A stretch of DNA of 64,000 nt from Fasciolopsis buskii (Eukaryota; Platyhelminthes; Trematoda; Plagiorchiida; Fasciolidae). The position numbers were made by a program, and so were the translations under genes. The notes under the pieces were generated by a model that was not told the origin of the DNA, ran no database searches, and saw nothing but the letters and a program-made list of their open reading frames with translations. Shown in pieces: positions 35,142-47,230 of the stretch; position 1 is the first letter of the stretch; each line of letters starts with the position of its first letter. The stretch spans positions 10,873 to 74,872 of the forward strand of contig LUCM01007427.1 of assembly GCA_008360955.1 (NCBI GenBank). The letters run 5' to 3'.

Positions 35142-35835
35142 TCACATTAAAACTAACGCATGGTCTGATTTGACGTACGTGGTCCAGTATGATCTACAGT
35201 TCTGGACAGAACCGCGCCAACGGTAGTTTACTGCAATATGGTCGATCTGACTCAGTGTACCTGTCGAGTTAGAACGCCACATTGCTGTCCGACGCGAATT
35301 GTATCGGAAATTCGTACTAGATAGGATTAAACGATTATCTGCACAGAATTGGAGAAGTCTTTCCCCGTTGTCTGGTTGCTGTGCAGGCAAGGCGCACCGC
35401 CCACCTGAAGAGGATTCCGATGCAATCAGTTTAACAACTTGTGCATTAGAATCTCCCACCACTCTCCCGAACAAGAGTGACGAGTCCATCGCAAAACTCG
35501 TCTTTCTCCATTTCAGCGCTAAAGTCTGTTGGAGGGCATACCGAGATAACAAATAAACAACGCTTAACACCACTATCCTTCTGGACACCCACTGATCCCT
35601 TCAGTCTCATGACGAACAAGCGACTGTTGACTGGGATCCAGTCTAGAAGGGCTGCTTCAGCCTTCTCACTTAAGACTATTCCCACACCGCGTTGACCCAC
35701 AGCTTGAGTCGCTTTGTCTTCTAAAACAAACAACTTAAGGAGACATTTGGCGCACTCTACTCCACTCGCATCCTGAATTCGTGTTTCACTCGCACAGCAG
35801 ACATCAATCGAAAGTGAGTCTACTGTCAGAGCCAA
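35142..35835 (-). pseudogene. L2 endonuclease
   Basis: 35835-35446 reads MALTVDSLSIDVCCASETR, IVLSEKAEAALLDWIPVNSR, KRCLFVISVCPPTDFSAE. After a frame change 35588-35142 has VVGDSNAQVVKLIASES, NSTGTLSQIDHIAVNYRW and VKSDHALVLM. The ET, GDSNAQ and SDHALV blocks are the metal and catalytic motifs of apurinic-type LINE endonucleases and all are present. One frame change breaks the ORF. Confidence 0.85.
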
Positions 35836-36093
35836 TCATTCCTGTTCGCCAGCCTGCATTAAAATGCGCACATTGAAGAAACCCAGATTCAGAGGCTCAC
35901 GAGGCTTGAGAAAATGTGAACTAACAGACTGAAAACCACATACTACACCACTTGGCAATGAACCGTTGCGAGCATCGGACGTGTTATAAGTGGAAACACC
36001 ATGGGTAGACAGAAGAGGCGAAGAGATCCGGTTGGAGACAGAAGAGACAGATGGAATAAAAGAGGGAACTTCGAGCAGTAGCATACTTATCAC
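35836..36093 (-). pseudogene. L2 N-terminal frame
   Basis: Reads EVPSFIPSVSSVSNRISS, then LKPREPLNLGFFNVRILMQ. The last part is the FNVRTLMQ start of the endonuclease domain. L1 has the same region at 22556-22800 (PSFIQPVSSVSNQIS). It probably marks the translation start zone of the element. Confidence 0.7.
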
Positions 36094-36540
36094 TACCCAT
36101 CACAGTTGATGCAATAATGAGCAGCGCGGTCTTGATTATCGGGCGCGACGACCGATGCAGTATGGAATTATTTGTACGCGTGTAACTCATGGGGATTGAT
36201 GGACGGGTACCGCTAGATAGTCCAGCCGCTAAGCAGAAGAACGATTAGGATTCTCAACCAAAGCTTTTGGTTCTGACAAGAACCTGACCGCAAGGCAGCG
36301 CGACGTGGATTAGTGGAAGCCCATCTGCTTGGATCAATTAGTCTTCCACTCGTTTTTCCGACTGAGCCGCTAACTTAGATCAACCCCCGACTTGGAGGAC
36401 CAGGAGATTACTTCGTCAGGCTTCTTCCCATTGATCTTCCATCCAGGATTGGATCTTCGGATTGAGATAAGCCATCCTGTGTAGCTCGCTGGATCATGAA
36501 GGCACGCAATTCGTCACACCACGTCAAGGTGTAGTCTCGT

Positions 36541-37347
36541 TGTGACAGGTAAACGCGACCCTTGATCAAGAAGCGAATTTAACCCCGACGCCACATATCC
36601 CTCTCATTAGTGATTGCCAATCGAGTCTTCTGTATGCACGAAGACACCTCACCCAAAACTATCTACCTCGTCAAATTCTTCCCTTGGAGAAACAAGATTC
36701 AGCTTCGAGCCAATCCAATTTCGCAACAATTTACACTGGAAGGATCCAAAACGCATCCGAAACATTCGAGAAAATCTTGCAATACACTTGACTCTTCACT
36801 CAGTAGTATATCACCGTCCGCATAGTCTAAGTCGGACGAGTTCTAGTCTGGGCAAATATTGAACGCACTAGATCCACAAATACAACAAAATCAAAAAGGC
36901 GAAAGGGAGCAATGGTGACGAACGGCACCGCTCACAGTGAACTCGGGTGAGGGATCACCGTAAGCATAACCTCAGATTCGGTTCATCACAAACAGAAAAA
37001 TGAGTATAAGGTTATGCCGCATGTTTCAATTAGGAACGTTACGAAAGAACGCCATAAAGGATTCAGTAGGAGGCCTTCATCAGAACAAAACAGATACAAA
37101 CAATACATTTAGGAAACACGTGCCAATGATCGGAGATTTGCCCCGAAATGCAAATCTCATCAGTATCACGAAGATTAAGAGATAGAGCAGCTGAGTTCTC
37201 ACGTAAACCAGAACACTTTCATCACTAAAAACACATTTCAGCGACAAACCGTACGGAAAAAACCACTGAAAGGAATCGCTTATCAAGAATTACAATGACA
37301 ACAAAAGAAAGGACATGAATCACGCAAAAACAGGGCATGAACACAGG
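36541..37347. other. HEATR6 intron, unclassified
   Basis: Between two LINE insertions. Short frames only (36610-36862 plus, 37080-37286 minus), with no recognised family. Confidence 0.4.
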
Positions 37348-37940
37348 GGGGAAAGATAAGAACGTCGCATTAGCCAACACACAAAACAGTCTAACTGTAC
37401 AAACACACTGTCAATCATTCGGATTCAATAGAAAATGACAACACGATCGCCACTAATCACGGCACACTGCCATATTCTTCAGTGTCTCCAACCAGCTAGT
37501 TGACGGCTCTTTCGGACCCCAACCACAAAGACGTGTGACATTGTGATGAGTGTAAATGACCACCTAGTACATATTGTTTTACCAAATCCATAAACGAGTG
37601 TACATAGGATTGCGAGTAATACAGTGCCGCTTGTGCTGACCATTTGGCACTTACTTTTGCTCTTAACAGCTTGCGGTCGGAGTTCGGTGGTGTCGGTATT
37701 ACCACCTAGCGATCTACCCTAACCCCAGGGCAAAACTGATACTTAGCTACCTTACCTAAGTTGGCTGCACATTTTCCCATTCCACGTTGTCACGTCACCT
37801 GCTGACCTCCACATTGCACCTTCAATTCTGTGGGGTGGGAACACAAAATAAGTCGAGTGTTCGCCATGCGCAACAGGATCCAAGCAACATAGTCTACTAA
37901 GCGTCAAATGGTGAGATAAGCTGTCCTAAGAACCGGAATT
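37348..37940 (-). mobile_element. 5'-truncated family-B LINE, left (minus) arm of a head-to-head pair
   Basis: The minus-strand reading from about 37925 to 37348 matches the last 600 bp of L1: GACAGC.TATCTCACCATTTG, the TGCCCTGGGGTTAGGGTAG region, and the 3' end GACAGTGTGTTTGTACAG. It stops inside the element at its 5' side, next to the right arm. Confidence 0.8.
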
Positions 37941-37946
37941 TGAGAA

Positions 37947-38845
37947 GTCGTGTATAATGTGCCGCAATGCGCTCAGTTCTATTGTATGGTTGCGAGACAT
38001 GGAGTGTGCGCGTCGGAGATATTCGTTGCTTGGAGGTTTTCGATCACCGATGTCTACGTAGTATCGCTAGGATTAATTAAAGTGGCCCAGTAAGCAATAT
38101 GAAGGTTGGGAATCTAGTATTAGGTTCCAGTTCTGAGGACAGCGTATCTCACCATTTGACGCTTAGTAGATTATGTTGATTAGATCATGTGTTGCACATG
38201 GAAAATAATCGTCTACGGCATCGTGGCTTAGTTTGCGTTCCCTCCACAGAATGGAAGAAACCATGTGGAGGTCAGCAGATGACGTGACAACGTGGAATGG
38301 GAAAATGTACAGCCAACGTAGGTAAGGTAGCTAAGTATCAGTTTTGCCCTGGGGTTAGGGTAGATCGCTAGGTGGTAATACCGACACCACCGAACTCCGA
38401 CCGCAAGCTGTTAAGAGCAAAAGTAAGTGCCAAATGGTCAGCACAAGCGGCACTGTATTACTCGCAATCCTATGTACACTCGTTTATGGATTTGGTAAAA
38501 CAATATGTACTAGGTAGTCATTTACACTCATCACAATGTCACAAGTCTTTGTAGTTGGGGTCTGAAAGACTCGTTAACCATCTGGCTGGGGACACTGAAG
38601 GATGTGGCGATGAGCCGTGAACAGTGGCGATCGTGTTGTCATTTTCTATTGAGTCCGAATAATTGACAGTGTGTTTGTACAGTTAGACTGTTTCGTGTGT
38701 TGGCTAATGCAGCGTTCTTATCTTTTCCTGCTTGTGTAGGTGCATTCCTTGTCCCCCTCCGATACTTTTTTCGAGGAAAGGGCAGTGTCAGTGAGGCTTG
38801 TCCTGCTGTTCAACTTTAAAGGTCAATGATGATGTCGGCAGAGTG
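37947..38845 (+). mobile_element. 5'-truncated family-B LINE, right (plus) arm of a head-to-head pair
   Basis: Its first 720 bp (37947-38666) are nearly identical to 25207-25926. It continues through GACAGTGTGTTTGTACAG to a short ATGATGATG-type tail near 38825-38835, the expected 3' end. With the left arm it forms an inverted repeat whose centre is at about 37943. Confidence 0.85.
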
Positions 38846-39119
38846 CTCTTCGGTCTTGTTTCTGCACTCCTGCCGTACGCGTGACCATTTACTTCAGTGT
38901 CGTAGACAAATCATTGACAAAAAGCGAACCATGGGACAATCCACGAGCGACCCTTCTTCAGCCCGAATACTTTCTCCGGTTCAGACGTCAAACGAACTGC
39001 CACCTGAAGGGTCACACAGTCACTTCATTAGCCTACCACTCATATCAAAGGCTCGCAACATCAGCCGCGGACCAATTTCCTACTCATAGCTGACGCGATT
39101 AACTTCACTTCTGCTTTCT

Positions 39120-41020
39120 CACAGTCGTGGCAGGAGACTCCAATGTTTCAGATATTTTTTGGTCCACCTTTACTGCTCCTAGCTGTTCGCTCCCTTTTGC
39201 TGCTAACATTCGGCAAGGAGGATGGATATATCACATATTCCCAGGGACAAGAAACCGAAATATTCTAGGCTTGATTTCCACGATAAGCTTGATGCAAGCC
39301 TGCACATTCGTTGGATGTGGTCATCTGCAAATTCTTATTATTTTCCGACGTATCATTCCACCTTCACCCTCTAGACCGTACCTTAGATCGGACTGGAATC
39401 GGCTGCAGCTGTAATTGGCTCTTCTTTATCCTATCAGGGGAAGTGCAACTGGCAACTGAAAAGCTGTATCCATTGCCGCACAAATGACTTTACGATATTA
39501 CGCCGACTCAGAATCCTCCCCATCCTCCTCCTCCAACCAAAAGGAACCGCCGTGACCAATCAAGCTGCAAAACTGCCAGACGTGTGAAAGACTCCCTTAG
39601 ATTCAGAGGCTTCCCTTTGTTTCTACCAGTCAACCGCCTTTCGAAGAAACTAAAAACGACTACAGACTCTCATAGTAATAAGCAAGAGCTGTGTACTCTT
39701 AACCAGCCCAACCCACAAGACGTTCCGGCAAATTTAATGAAATCAAGAGTTACTCATACCGGGTTCCCCGCCACCTCTACCAAACATATCACCTGCGACG
39801 ACACGTCTGGGTAAATTTCAGGATATCACTGAGGCAGTTGGCACATTTTTTGCTCTAACTCCTACAAATGAAGGTAAACTGTAAACTTCGTATCGACCCC
39901 GCTTGACCTCGTAGACACTCCCAACGGTTTTTTTCTTACCACAATAGCGACACTGCTGAGAAAATCAAAAATAAGCTAAGGCCATGGACCATACTCGTTC
40001 TCTCCAGCTACCTTCTTGCCAGGTGGGTGATATCTGAGTCCTGCTGGCCAGCATATTCAACCTCCCCGTCCAATCCCGTACTTTCCCCTCCCAGTGGAAA
40101 ACGTCTAGCATACTTCCCATGCACAGGAAAGGCATACGACTTGAGCCAGCCAAACATCAACCGATCAACCACACCCCAATTGTTTCTATATTCATGGAAC
40201 TAACTCGGACGGTGAAGGCATGGGCCACCTTCATCGGTGGATATGCAGGCCACCAGCTCAGATATGATTCTGTGGAGGAGGAAATCCCACGCCACCCTTG
40301 TTCGGTAGATATGCATTTGGCTGCACCCTGAGACGATCATGGGTATTAGAACATCGGACTGTCCCATATACCTCACCACGCCACCACTCCAGTTTTAAAG
40401 CTGCCCCTGCCCTCTCGACGTACATCTGGTACATATGCTGACGTTTATTACAACTGCTGTTTTTTATCCTATTTAGCCAATTATGCGTACACAAACTACT
40501 GTTTAAATATAGAATGATGATTTGGACATTTACAAGTTTCTTCCCAACTCCTTGTGAATTTTCGCGGCAACTCCTATTCTAAAGTCTAGCCCATTCTGCC
40601 GTTCACCATTTAGTACAAGTCAGTTTTGCCAATTCCCCGCAATCCGAAGCAGTAGAATGAGTGGTAGCTTATAAATGACCTCCCCGCCGGTGTGTGTGCA
40701 GCGGGCCCGTAAACCGGACTAATTCCACAAACATGGTAGTGAAATATTGTATAACCCATAGGCTGGCCATCCTATCAGACCAACGCAATCGATACCCGCG
40801 GTGAAGCCAAACGTTGATTTAGAAAAAAGTTAATAGTGAGCACCGTACAATTCAGGACTGACTGATCCATGCATTCCACACGCAGTAACCATCTACAAGA
40901 TAGCATTCTGGACCCTGAAGCGCTTACAGGCAACTCATTCTCATCGTTTCTCCAAGCCGCTTTGGTGCCTGCCAGTCTTCCTATCTCCATCAATTTTTCC
41001 ACTCACCGTTCGCTCACCAT
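39120..41020 (+). pseudogene. Old CR1-like LINE (endonuclease end to reverse transcriptase start)
   Basis: 39127-39414 reads AGDSNVSDIFWST, then RQGGWIYHIFPGTRNRNIL and LISTISL, the GDFN..W and TR..NILDLVFT blocks of CR1-like endonucleases. Near 39960-40330, in mixed frames, are KIKNKLRPW, YLLARW and KGIRLEPAKHQPINHTPIV, matching the KGDRLNPSNYRPISLTSIV finger motif. NDLP-like residues occur near 40675. Many stops and frameshifts imply an old insertion. The right limit is uncertain. Confidence 0.65.
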
Positions 41021-44000
41021 GATGCCAGCTGGAACAAATTCTTGATAGCCTCCACCTCTCTTGCTAGCTTTACTTTAGGACCACCAAAAACCACAATTCC
41101 TATCCATCAGTCAAAAGAAAGCAGAGATGAATCGCGGGACTGGGCCCTGACAACTACTACCCTAGATTGAATCACCTACTGAAGTTCTCTGGGAGGCTAG
41201 TAAACAGGATTGGCGCTCGATTTCTGGTTCCATCTAACAAACAGACGACTCGAACTCCAAAATCGATCGCTTTGGAAACCCATAAGCCGACGGACCACCA
41301 CGGCTGTTAAAAAACACAACTACTACTGCCACTGGAAAATTGTGCGCAACCTCTCGACTCCTCGGCCCTTACTGCCGCAAAAAAAACCAAACCCCTACAC
41401 ACAAAAAACAAAAACATGCTGGAAGTTCGTGGCAGTTTCATTTGTTGCAAGTCAGTCCAGTAACTGGAAAGATGAATATGATCGCACCCAGCATTGTCGC
41501 GCATTACATTTTCTGTTCAAGTAACGAAAACTTGAATATAACCCATTTTCTAAACTGCCTGAAATAGTCTAGGCCGTATTCAACAGCCTTCATCAACATA
41601 ATATCGGCTTATTTTGTCGAATACGACTTCTTTATCCACAACATAGGTCGTTCCGATTTAGTTCGTCAAATTTTCAAATGATTACCGAATTTGTAATGCT
41701 TTCCCTAGTCTCTAACTAACTTCCCCGTTCATTGCAGAGACCACCTGAACTTAGGGGATTTCGGTCGTACTTCGAAAGGCACAGGCGTCCTACAGCCAAA
41801 CCCCCAAACTGCGTTACACATCTTTGATGCATTTAAACGCTCCAGTAAAAATTCCAGTCAGATTAGTGGGCCCTTCGGCGGGATCCCTGAAAGCCCAGGT
41901 TTTTGTAACGAAAAATACTTCGATTAGACGATTCTCCGATAATACTAGGGTGCAAGCCGACTTTAGTTCCAATGCCGGACGTGCAAATCTTAATCCCAAC
42001 TATTTTAAAAAAGGAAGTTACCGAGATGCAATCCTAAGCCATACAACTCACGCACTGTCTCCTCCAAACGCCGTCAACTTCGCACTGCTTAGCCTCCCTT
42101 CGATTTTACGCACTGATGCAACCACAACTACTTCCTCTGGTAGCTTGTTCCAGCCAACCATCACTCAACGGCAAAAGATTTGCTTCTCAACCCTGCAATT
42201 ACACGTCCCCATACAATCGTTTCCCCATTTTCTCTTACTGCTTCATTCTCCGTTACCTGGAATAGGGCGTCACGATGACCCCATACTTCGACCAGTCCCT
42301 TAACGCTCTTGAAAGCTTGGAACGGATCCCTACTTCTTCCAGAGAGTACAAGCCAAGCGCCCCCTCCTCTGCTCATATCCCATGTGCCTTAAAACCGGTT
42401 GCACATCGATTGCGGAATGGCCGCTCCAGCTTACTAGGTCTTCAACTTAATGCTCCTTTGACGTCTGATGCTTTGGTAACCGCCAAACCAAGGATTAAAG
42501 GTGCTTCGCTGAATCTCCATTAAGTTGCCTGGGCACCATATTGAACCACTCCATTTGGTAGCACGAACTCTGGTAATTGATGTCCAAAAGTGTCTTTCGA
42601 GGCTGTCTGGTAGGCCCGGCCAATCTCAGGGGCCTTAAACTTACCCAGCATAGACATCTGCCCAAAGACTCAGCGACCATTCTGAGAAAATGAAACCGTT
42701 CCAGGTCTTCCGTTGACTTCGACTCCGAGCGTCGGTGCACACCTATAACCGAAAACCTGGAGAGCCGCCAGTGGCGAAAATGACTTCTGGAGCATGCATG
42801 CTCGAGGTTCCCAATTTATAGACTTCCTGTGAATCATGCTTTTCAGATGCTACCATTAAAGTCTCGGAAACTAATCGTCCGTTCTCCCTATCCATTCCAA
42901 GGAATGAGAATTCCCACGCCATTAACTCATGTCTCTCCCCCAGCTGCAGCCAGATATTAGTGACAGACACTTAGTCTACATCCAACATCTTGAATCGTAA
43001 CTCCAGCCGTCTATAACCCACACTTGCGGCAATTGTGCAGGTACTCCCCGTCACTCCCGCTCGCCATCCTTTTGGCCGCTGAAAGGAGGAGGCTGTTAAG
43101 TGCACCGTACTTAATCCCGATGCCCTTTCTCGTCTTTTCGTATGAAATTCGAGAGCCTCACCACCGCCTCAGCCCTTTAAGCAATCTTTTCCTGGTTGTT
43201 TTGGTGTATGGCACCCACAAGTGTCGATTTCAGACGTGGTCGCCCAAGTTGCATGTTCACTTTCAGCCCCACTGCAGAGGAAGGCATTTGGCACACCAAC
43301 CCAACCCAAATTTTAGATTCTAAGTTCCGGAGCTTACAGTCAGGCATTGCTGAATCCTGGAGGTCTACTCCTGGTATCTTAAGACATGACCCTGATTATG
43401 ACAGAATCGTCCGATTTCAAGGTAATCACTCCATTGGTTAACGCTTTTATTCGATCACCTGCCGCCAAGAGTCCGTCCGTGCGCCGTGGCTAAGCGAGCT
43501 CAACCAATGTTGGTCGTGGATTTCGCCTTCCGAGTCGCTACCTTCCGCCAACTTCCCAGGCGCAGTATCCTTTAAATGCCTGCTTCCCAGAATTTTGCCG
43601 TTCGAAGCAGATTCACTACACAGTACCTTGCCGCCATATCCCTCTGCCTCCTACCTTTCACATGGGGCACTGAGGTCCCACGGGGACCGAAATTACGGAC
43701 CTCACCCAAAGCGATATCGCTGTTTCTGTATGGCATGTATCACCTGATCTATCTGATGCAGCGCTCGCTCTACATTTCACAGTTTTGCGTGCATTTCTGA
43801 GCACCAGTTGCCCGGGTCGGCGACATATTCCACCTATTGGTTCCTATGTTTCCCGACTTCTCCCGCTTTTCGGGTTTGATTCTACTTTTAGTCCGCTCTT
43901 AACTTTCGAGCCTGTTCTCTATCAGTGTTTACGTTCTCAGTGGGTTCCAGTACTCCCGGCCCCATCTCGTTTACAGAGCCTGCGATAGTAGGTTCCTTCC

Positions 44001-47000
44001 TCATCCCCCCAAATTGCACAGTGGAACCACCAGTTACGCGTAGCACGCCAGACCACTGTTACTACCCCGCCCTTGAAATAAGTTGGTTTTCCACCATTCC
44101 CATTCTGTCCTGGGCCTCCTCTAGCACCTCTAGCAGCATTGGTTTTCTAGTCGGCTTACCCTTAGTTCATGAGCGGCCCGAGTCAAACTGGAAACAAGGT
44201 CTCCAACTTCTCCATAAATTCTGCTCTGGTCGAGCAGAGTGGTCCTTGGAAGCAAGAGGAATTTTTTTTATGGGTCTTCGAGGTTTCCTTGTTCAGCAAC
44301 GTGGGCTTCCCCATATTTTAATCATGATTTAGCTAAGCTGAGTCATCACCCTACGCCGCTTTGCAGCGCAGCTCGCAGTTCGCCACCAACAATTAGACTC
44401 AGGAACTCTTGCATGTTCTTGTCACGCGCTTTATCTAGCTCTGATTCTTGAATTGCGCGCGCTTGCCATGGGTTGTACACTGCAGATTTTGATCGTGCCT
44501 CAAATTACCTATATTGCCTAATCTAAGCGAATATACCAGCATGTCTTGTGACCCGCTCTTTCGCAGATAAAAACCTTTCCTTGCGCGTAATTCTTGAGGA
44601 ACGGGAAGTACACATTTCATCGTCAAGATTCACTGTGCTAAGAGCTTCACCGAAGTCAAGATAGTACAATAGTACTCGTAGTTCTTCATTCATAGTGCGT
44701 TACTTCAGATTAGAGGTACAATAGGTTTGTAAAACAATATCAGTGCTTCCGAATCATATTTAGATGAGAACAATGTCGGTAGCTGAGTCGGCTGGAGATG
44801 GCCATGGTCCAAGTCAATGTGGTTCGCCACCTTGGAGGGGACACTTAACAAGCTCACTCCCTAAATCGGAGAATAAAATTGTCGCGGATAGCTCCTACAG
44901 CTACCCATTTCTAGGCCTGTGGGAAGAATGCCTATTGCAAAGCAACCCTGTATGGCTTGCACATCGGGCCTGCAAAGAGGTCAGTCAGAGAGTGATCGTC
45001 ATTGGGATGGGTCCCGTTAGGTTCGGGTTATCTGCCAAATTTATTTTCGTTGGACGATAATGAACCTTACCTTTGGTTATTAAAGAGGTCGCATATGTCC
45101 GGCGGCGGGAGTGAAAGATCCGGCCATCTGCCAAAATAGCAGCCTAGCACTCCTACCCTACTGGCATCATCCACCGCAATAGAATGCCCTTCTGCCTGTA
45201 GTGGGAAGAGCTCACCTTGAGTTATTCTCACTGAGGGCATTTATGGTATTTATAAAAATGTTTCTAAGGAAGCTTCCGCCGAAAAATTAATTTGGAATTT
45301 CGCGTAAGCCTATAGTCAGATTTTCGTTTTCGGCACGCCGAGGCTGTGCCCAACAGCTTTGTTGAGCATTAAACAGGAACCAACTGCGGTCCCAAAGCTT
45401 GATAGCGCTGCGCATCCCAAATTCTCCCCGCCGCACCGCTTTCTTTTCGCCATGCCTTTAACGGTCCAAAATCGCCTAGGGACACAAGCAAAGACTCCTC
45501 CAATATCGTCTGCAGCTTTTCCACGCTTGCTTCATCAGCGTATCACGGCGACTGTAACTTTTAATTACAAAGCTTTTCAGTAGTTTTCCTTAAGGTCGCT
45601 AAACAAAAACAGGGGTGTCATTTTGTAAGCCATAAAAAAGCGTAGATAAAGACCACGATATCAGTCCAAGCGATGGGAGATAAGGTCATATCTTCTACTA
45701 ATTTATTAACTAAGATGTTAAACGTGGAACATGGGCATCTGGCCTCTTGCCTCTTGCCCAGTGTCCACCTATTGTGTCAGAGCATGCAAGCTCCCAAAAA
45801 TCCCTCCAAGGAATCCGGAATACCAGCCTCAAATATCTAGTCCAAATGAGGTAAGCCAGAACCTCCCAAAATCTGTACCATGACGGCCATTACACCCGCC
45901 AAGGCCTCAATGAATTTCAGGTCCACTTTGGCGCTCGAAATTTGTAAAAGATACACGCAAGCCCCACAAGCGTAAGAAAGCATAGCCAAAATATATCAAC
46001 GCAGTCTCACTCTCAGTTTGAGAAGAATCATACTTTAGTTTACAAGGATGCGTATTCCCAGCCGGGACATGACTCGTACCAGTCTTGCCTGCATTCTCAA
46101 ACACCTCCAGCGCTGCACCAGATATACAGCCGTTTCAAACAACCAAGTTTTCTTAACTCCGACGATGCAAATGGTCGAAGAAAATAGCTCTACCCATCTC
46201 GATGGATCCTGAGTGCACTTGCGTAGGCCATCACATACTGGTTTTCCTCTTGTTTGGTAGCGGCATCCGAAAATATTGACCTCAACGCATAACCGGGCTA
46301 CGGGTTATTTTTTCGACAGCGTACACAGCCACCGATATGCACCGCTACGAATTTCGTTTTCCAAACATACTACCTCCAGGTTCGGCCCCGGTCCATCAGC
46401 ACAGAACAGGAGCAACTGTAACGGCCAAACGAGCCTCCGCATCAGTCTCATTGGAAATTTTCCCCGATTGTCAACAGGGCGGGAGATTTTAATTTCTTTG
46501 GGTCCATGCAGTTTCACGTTAGTACAATTTAATCAACTGCACCAAAATAGTAGTAGTACTAGAACAAGCTTCCAAGATTCCTTCAGTGGAACGCACGGAA
46601 ATGAGCATCCACTCACACTCATTTTATTTGATGGTTTGGCATTCCACTATGGCCTAAAGAGAATTGGATTGGCCTCCGTCAGCCTTCATCTGAGAGACAA
46701 CCATTGCATACGCTCTCCACAACAATTTCGTCCTCTGTAGGCGTTGAGGACTATGAGGCCCAGTGTGCGCAATTTTGAAATATGGGGAAGGTAACTGAAA
46801 CTTAGAACCGCTCACATCTAACAGCTTTACGGTCGCTTTAATGTTATATGAACCGCCTGTATATCGCCCAGTCTAACGCACGACCGAATATACTATCACC
46901 GTAAACGTTCTTCCACCCGATCAATCATTACCGTGAATTCCATAAATTTGCGCTCTCCCATCTTGTTTTATAACCAATGTCCTGCTGGCTTATATCCGTT

Positions 47001-47230
47001 AGGCAGTCCATTATGCATACGACTCAGTCGGGTTGCCCACAGCCTTTTTTACCCTCTCTTTTCCGTGTCAGAGAATATTGATGTCTATAAATACGCGATT
47101 ACAGGCGCTTGGCCGCCGCTAAAGAACACGCCCAGATGTAGGAGAAAGTTGGGATGCGGGGGATGGAACGATTTTCTGTTGCAGACGATTTTGAAGACAT
47201 ATGCTAAATATATGGTAAATATCACACATT
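41021..47230. other. Unassigned intronic stretch, pyrimidine-rich on the plus strand
   Basis: Long runs rich in C and T on the plus strand, with many short frames dominated by Ser, Pro and Leu. The minus-strand reading near 44160-43930 gives a glycine-rich frame (GARGGPGQNGNGG...). Purine excess on the minus strand is what a minus-strand coding element would show, but I find no pol, integrase or protease motif. It lies in the 20-kb HEATR6 intron. Confidence 0.35.

Larger units (their letters stand above)
32606..36540 (-). mobile_element. RTE-type LINE family B, copy L2 (near full length, SINE-interrupted)
   Basis: Minus-strand LINE with its 5' region at about 36540-36100, an N-terminal frame 36093-35836, endonuclease 35835-35142, reverse transcriptase 35138-33195, C-terminal frame 33163-32942 and the 3' region to the microsatellite at 32552. 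It is better preserved than L1, with only a few stops. A tRNA-headed SINE interrupts the reverse transcriptase at 33770-33943. It lacks the roughly 200-bp 3' block present in L1 and the 37.5/38.4-kb copies. It lies in the long HEATR6 intron, sense to that gene. Confidence 0.85.

Noticed and set aside
46276..46740. 154-codon plus-strand open frame as a gene
   Set aside because: Biased towards Ser and His, no domain, no splice support, and lies in the composition-skewed block where long chance frames are expected.
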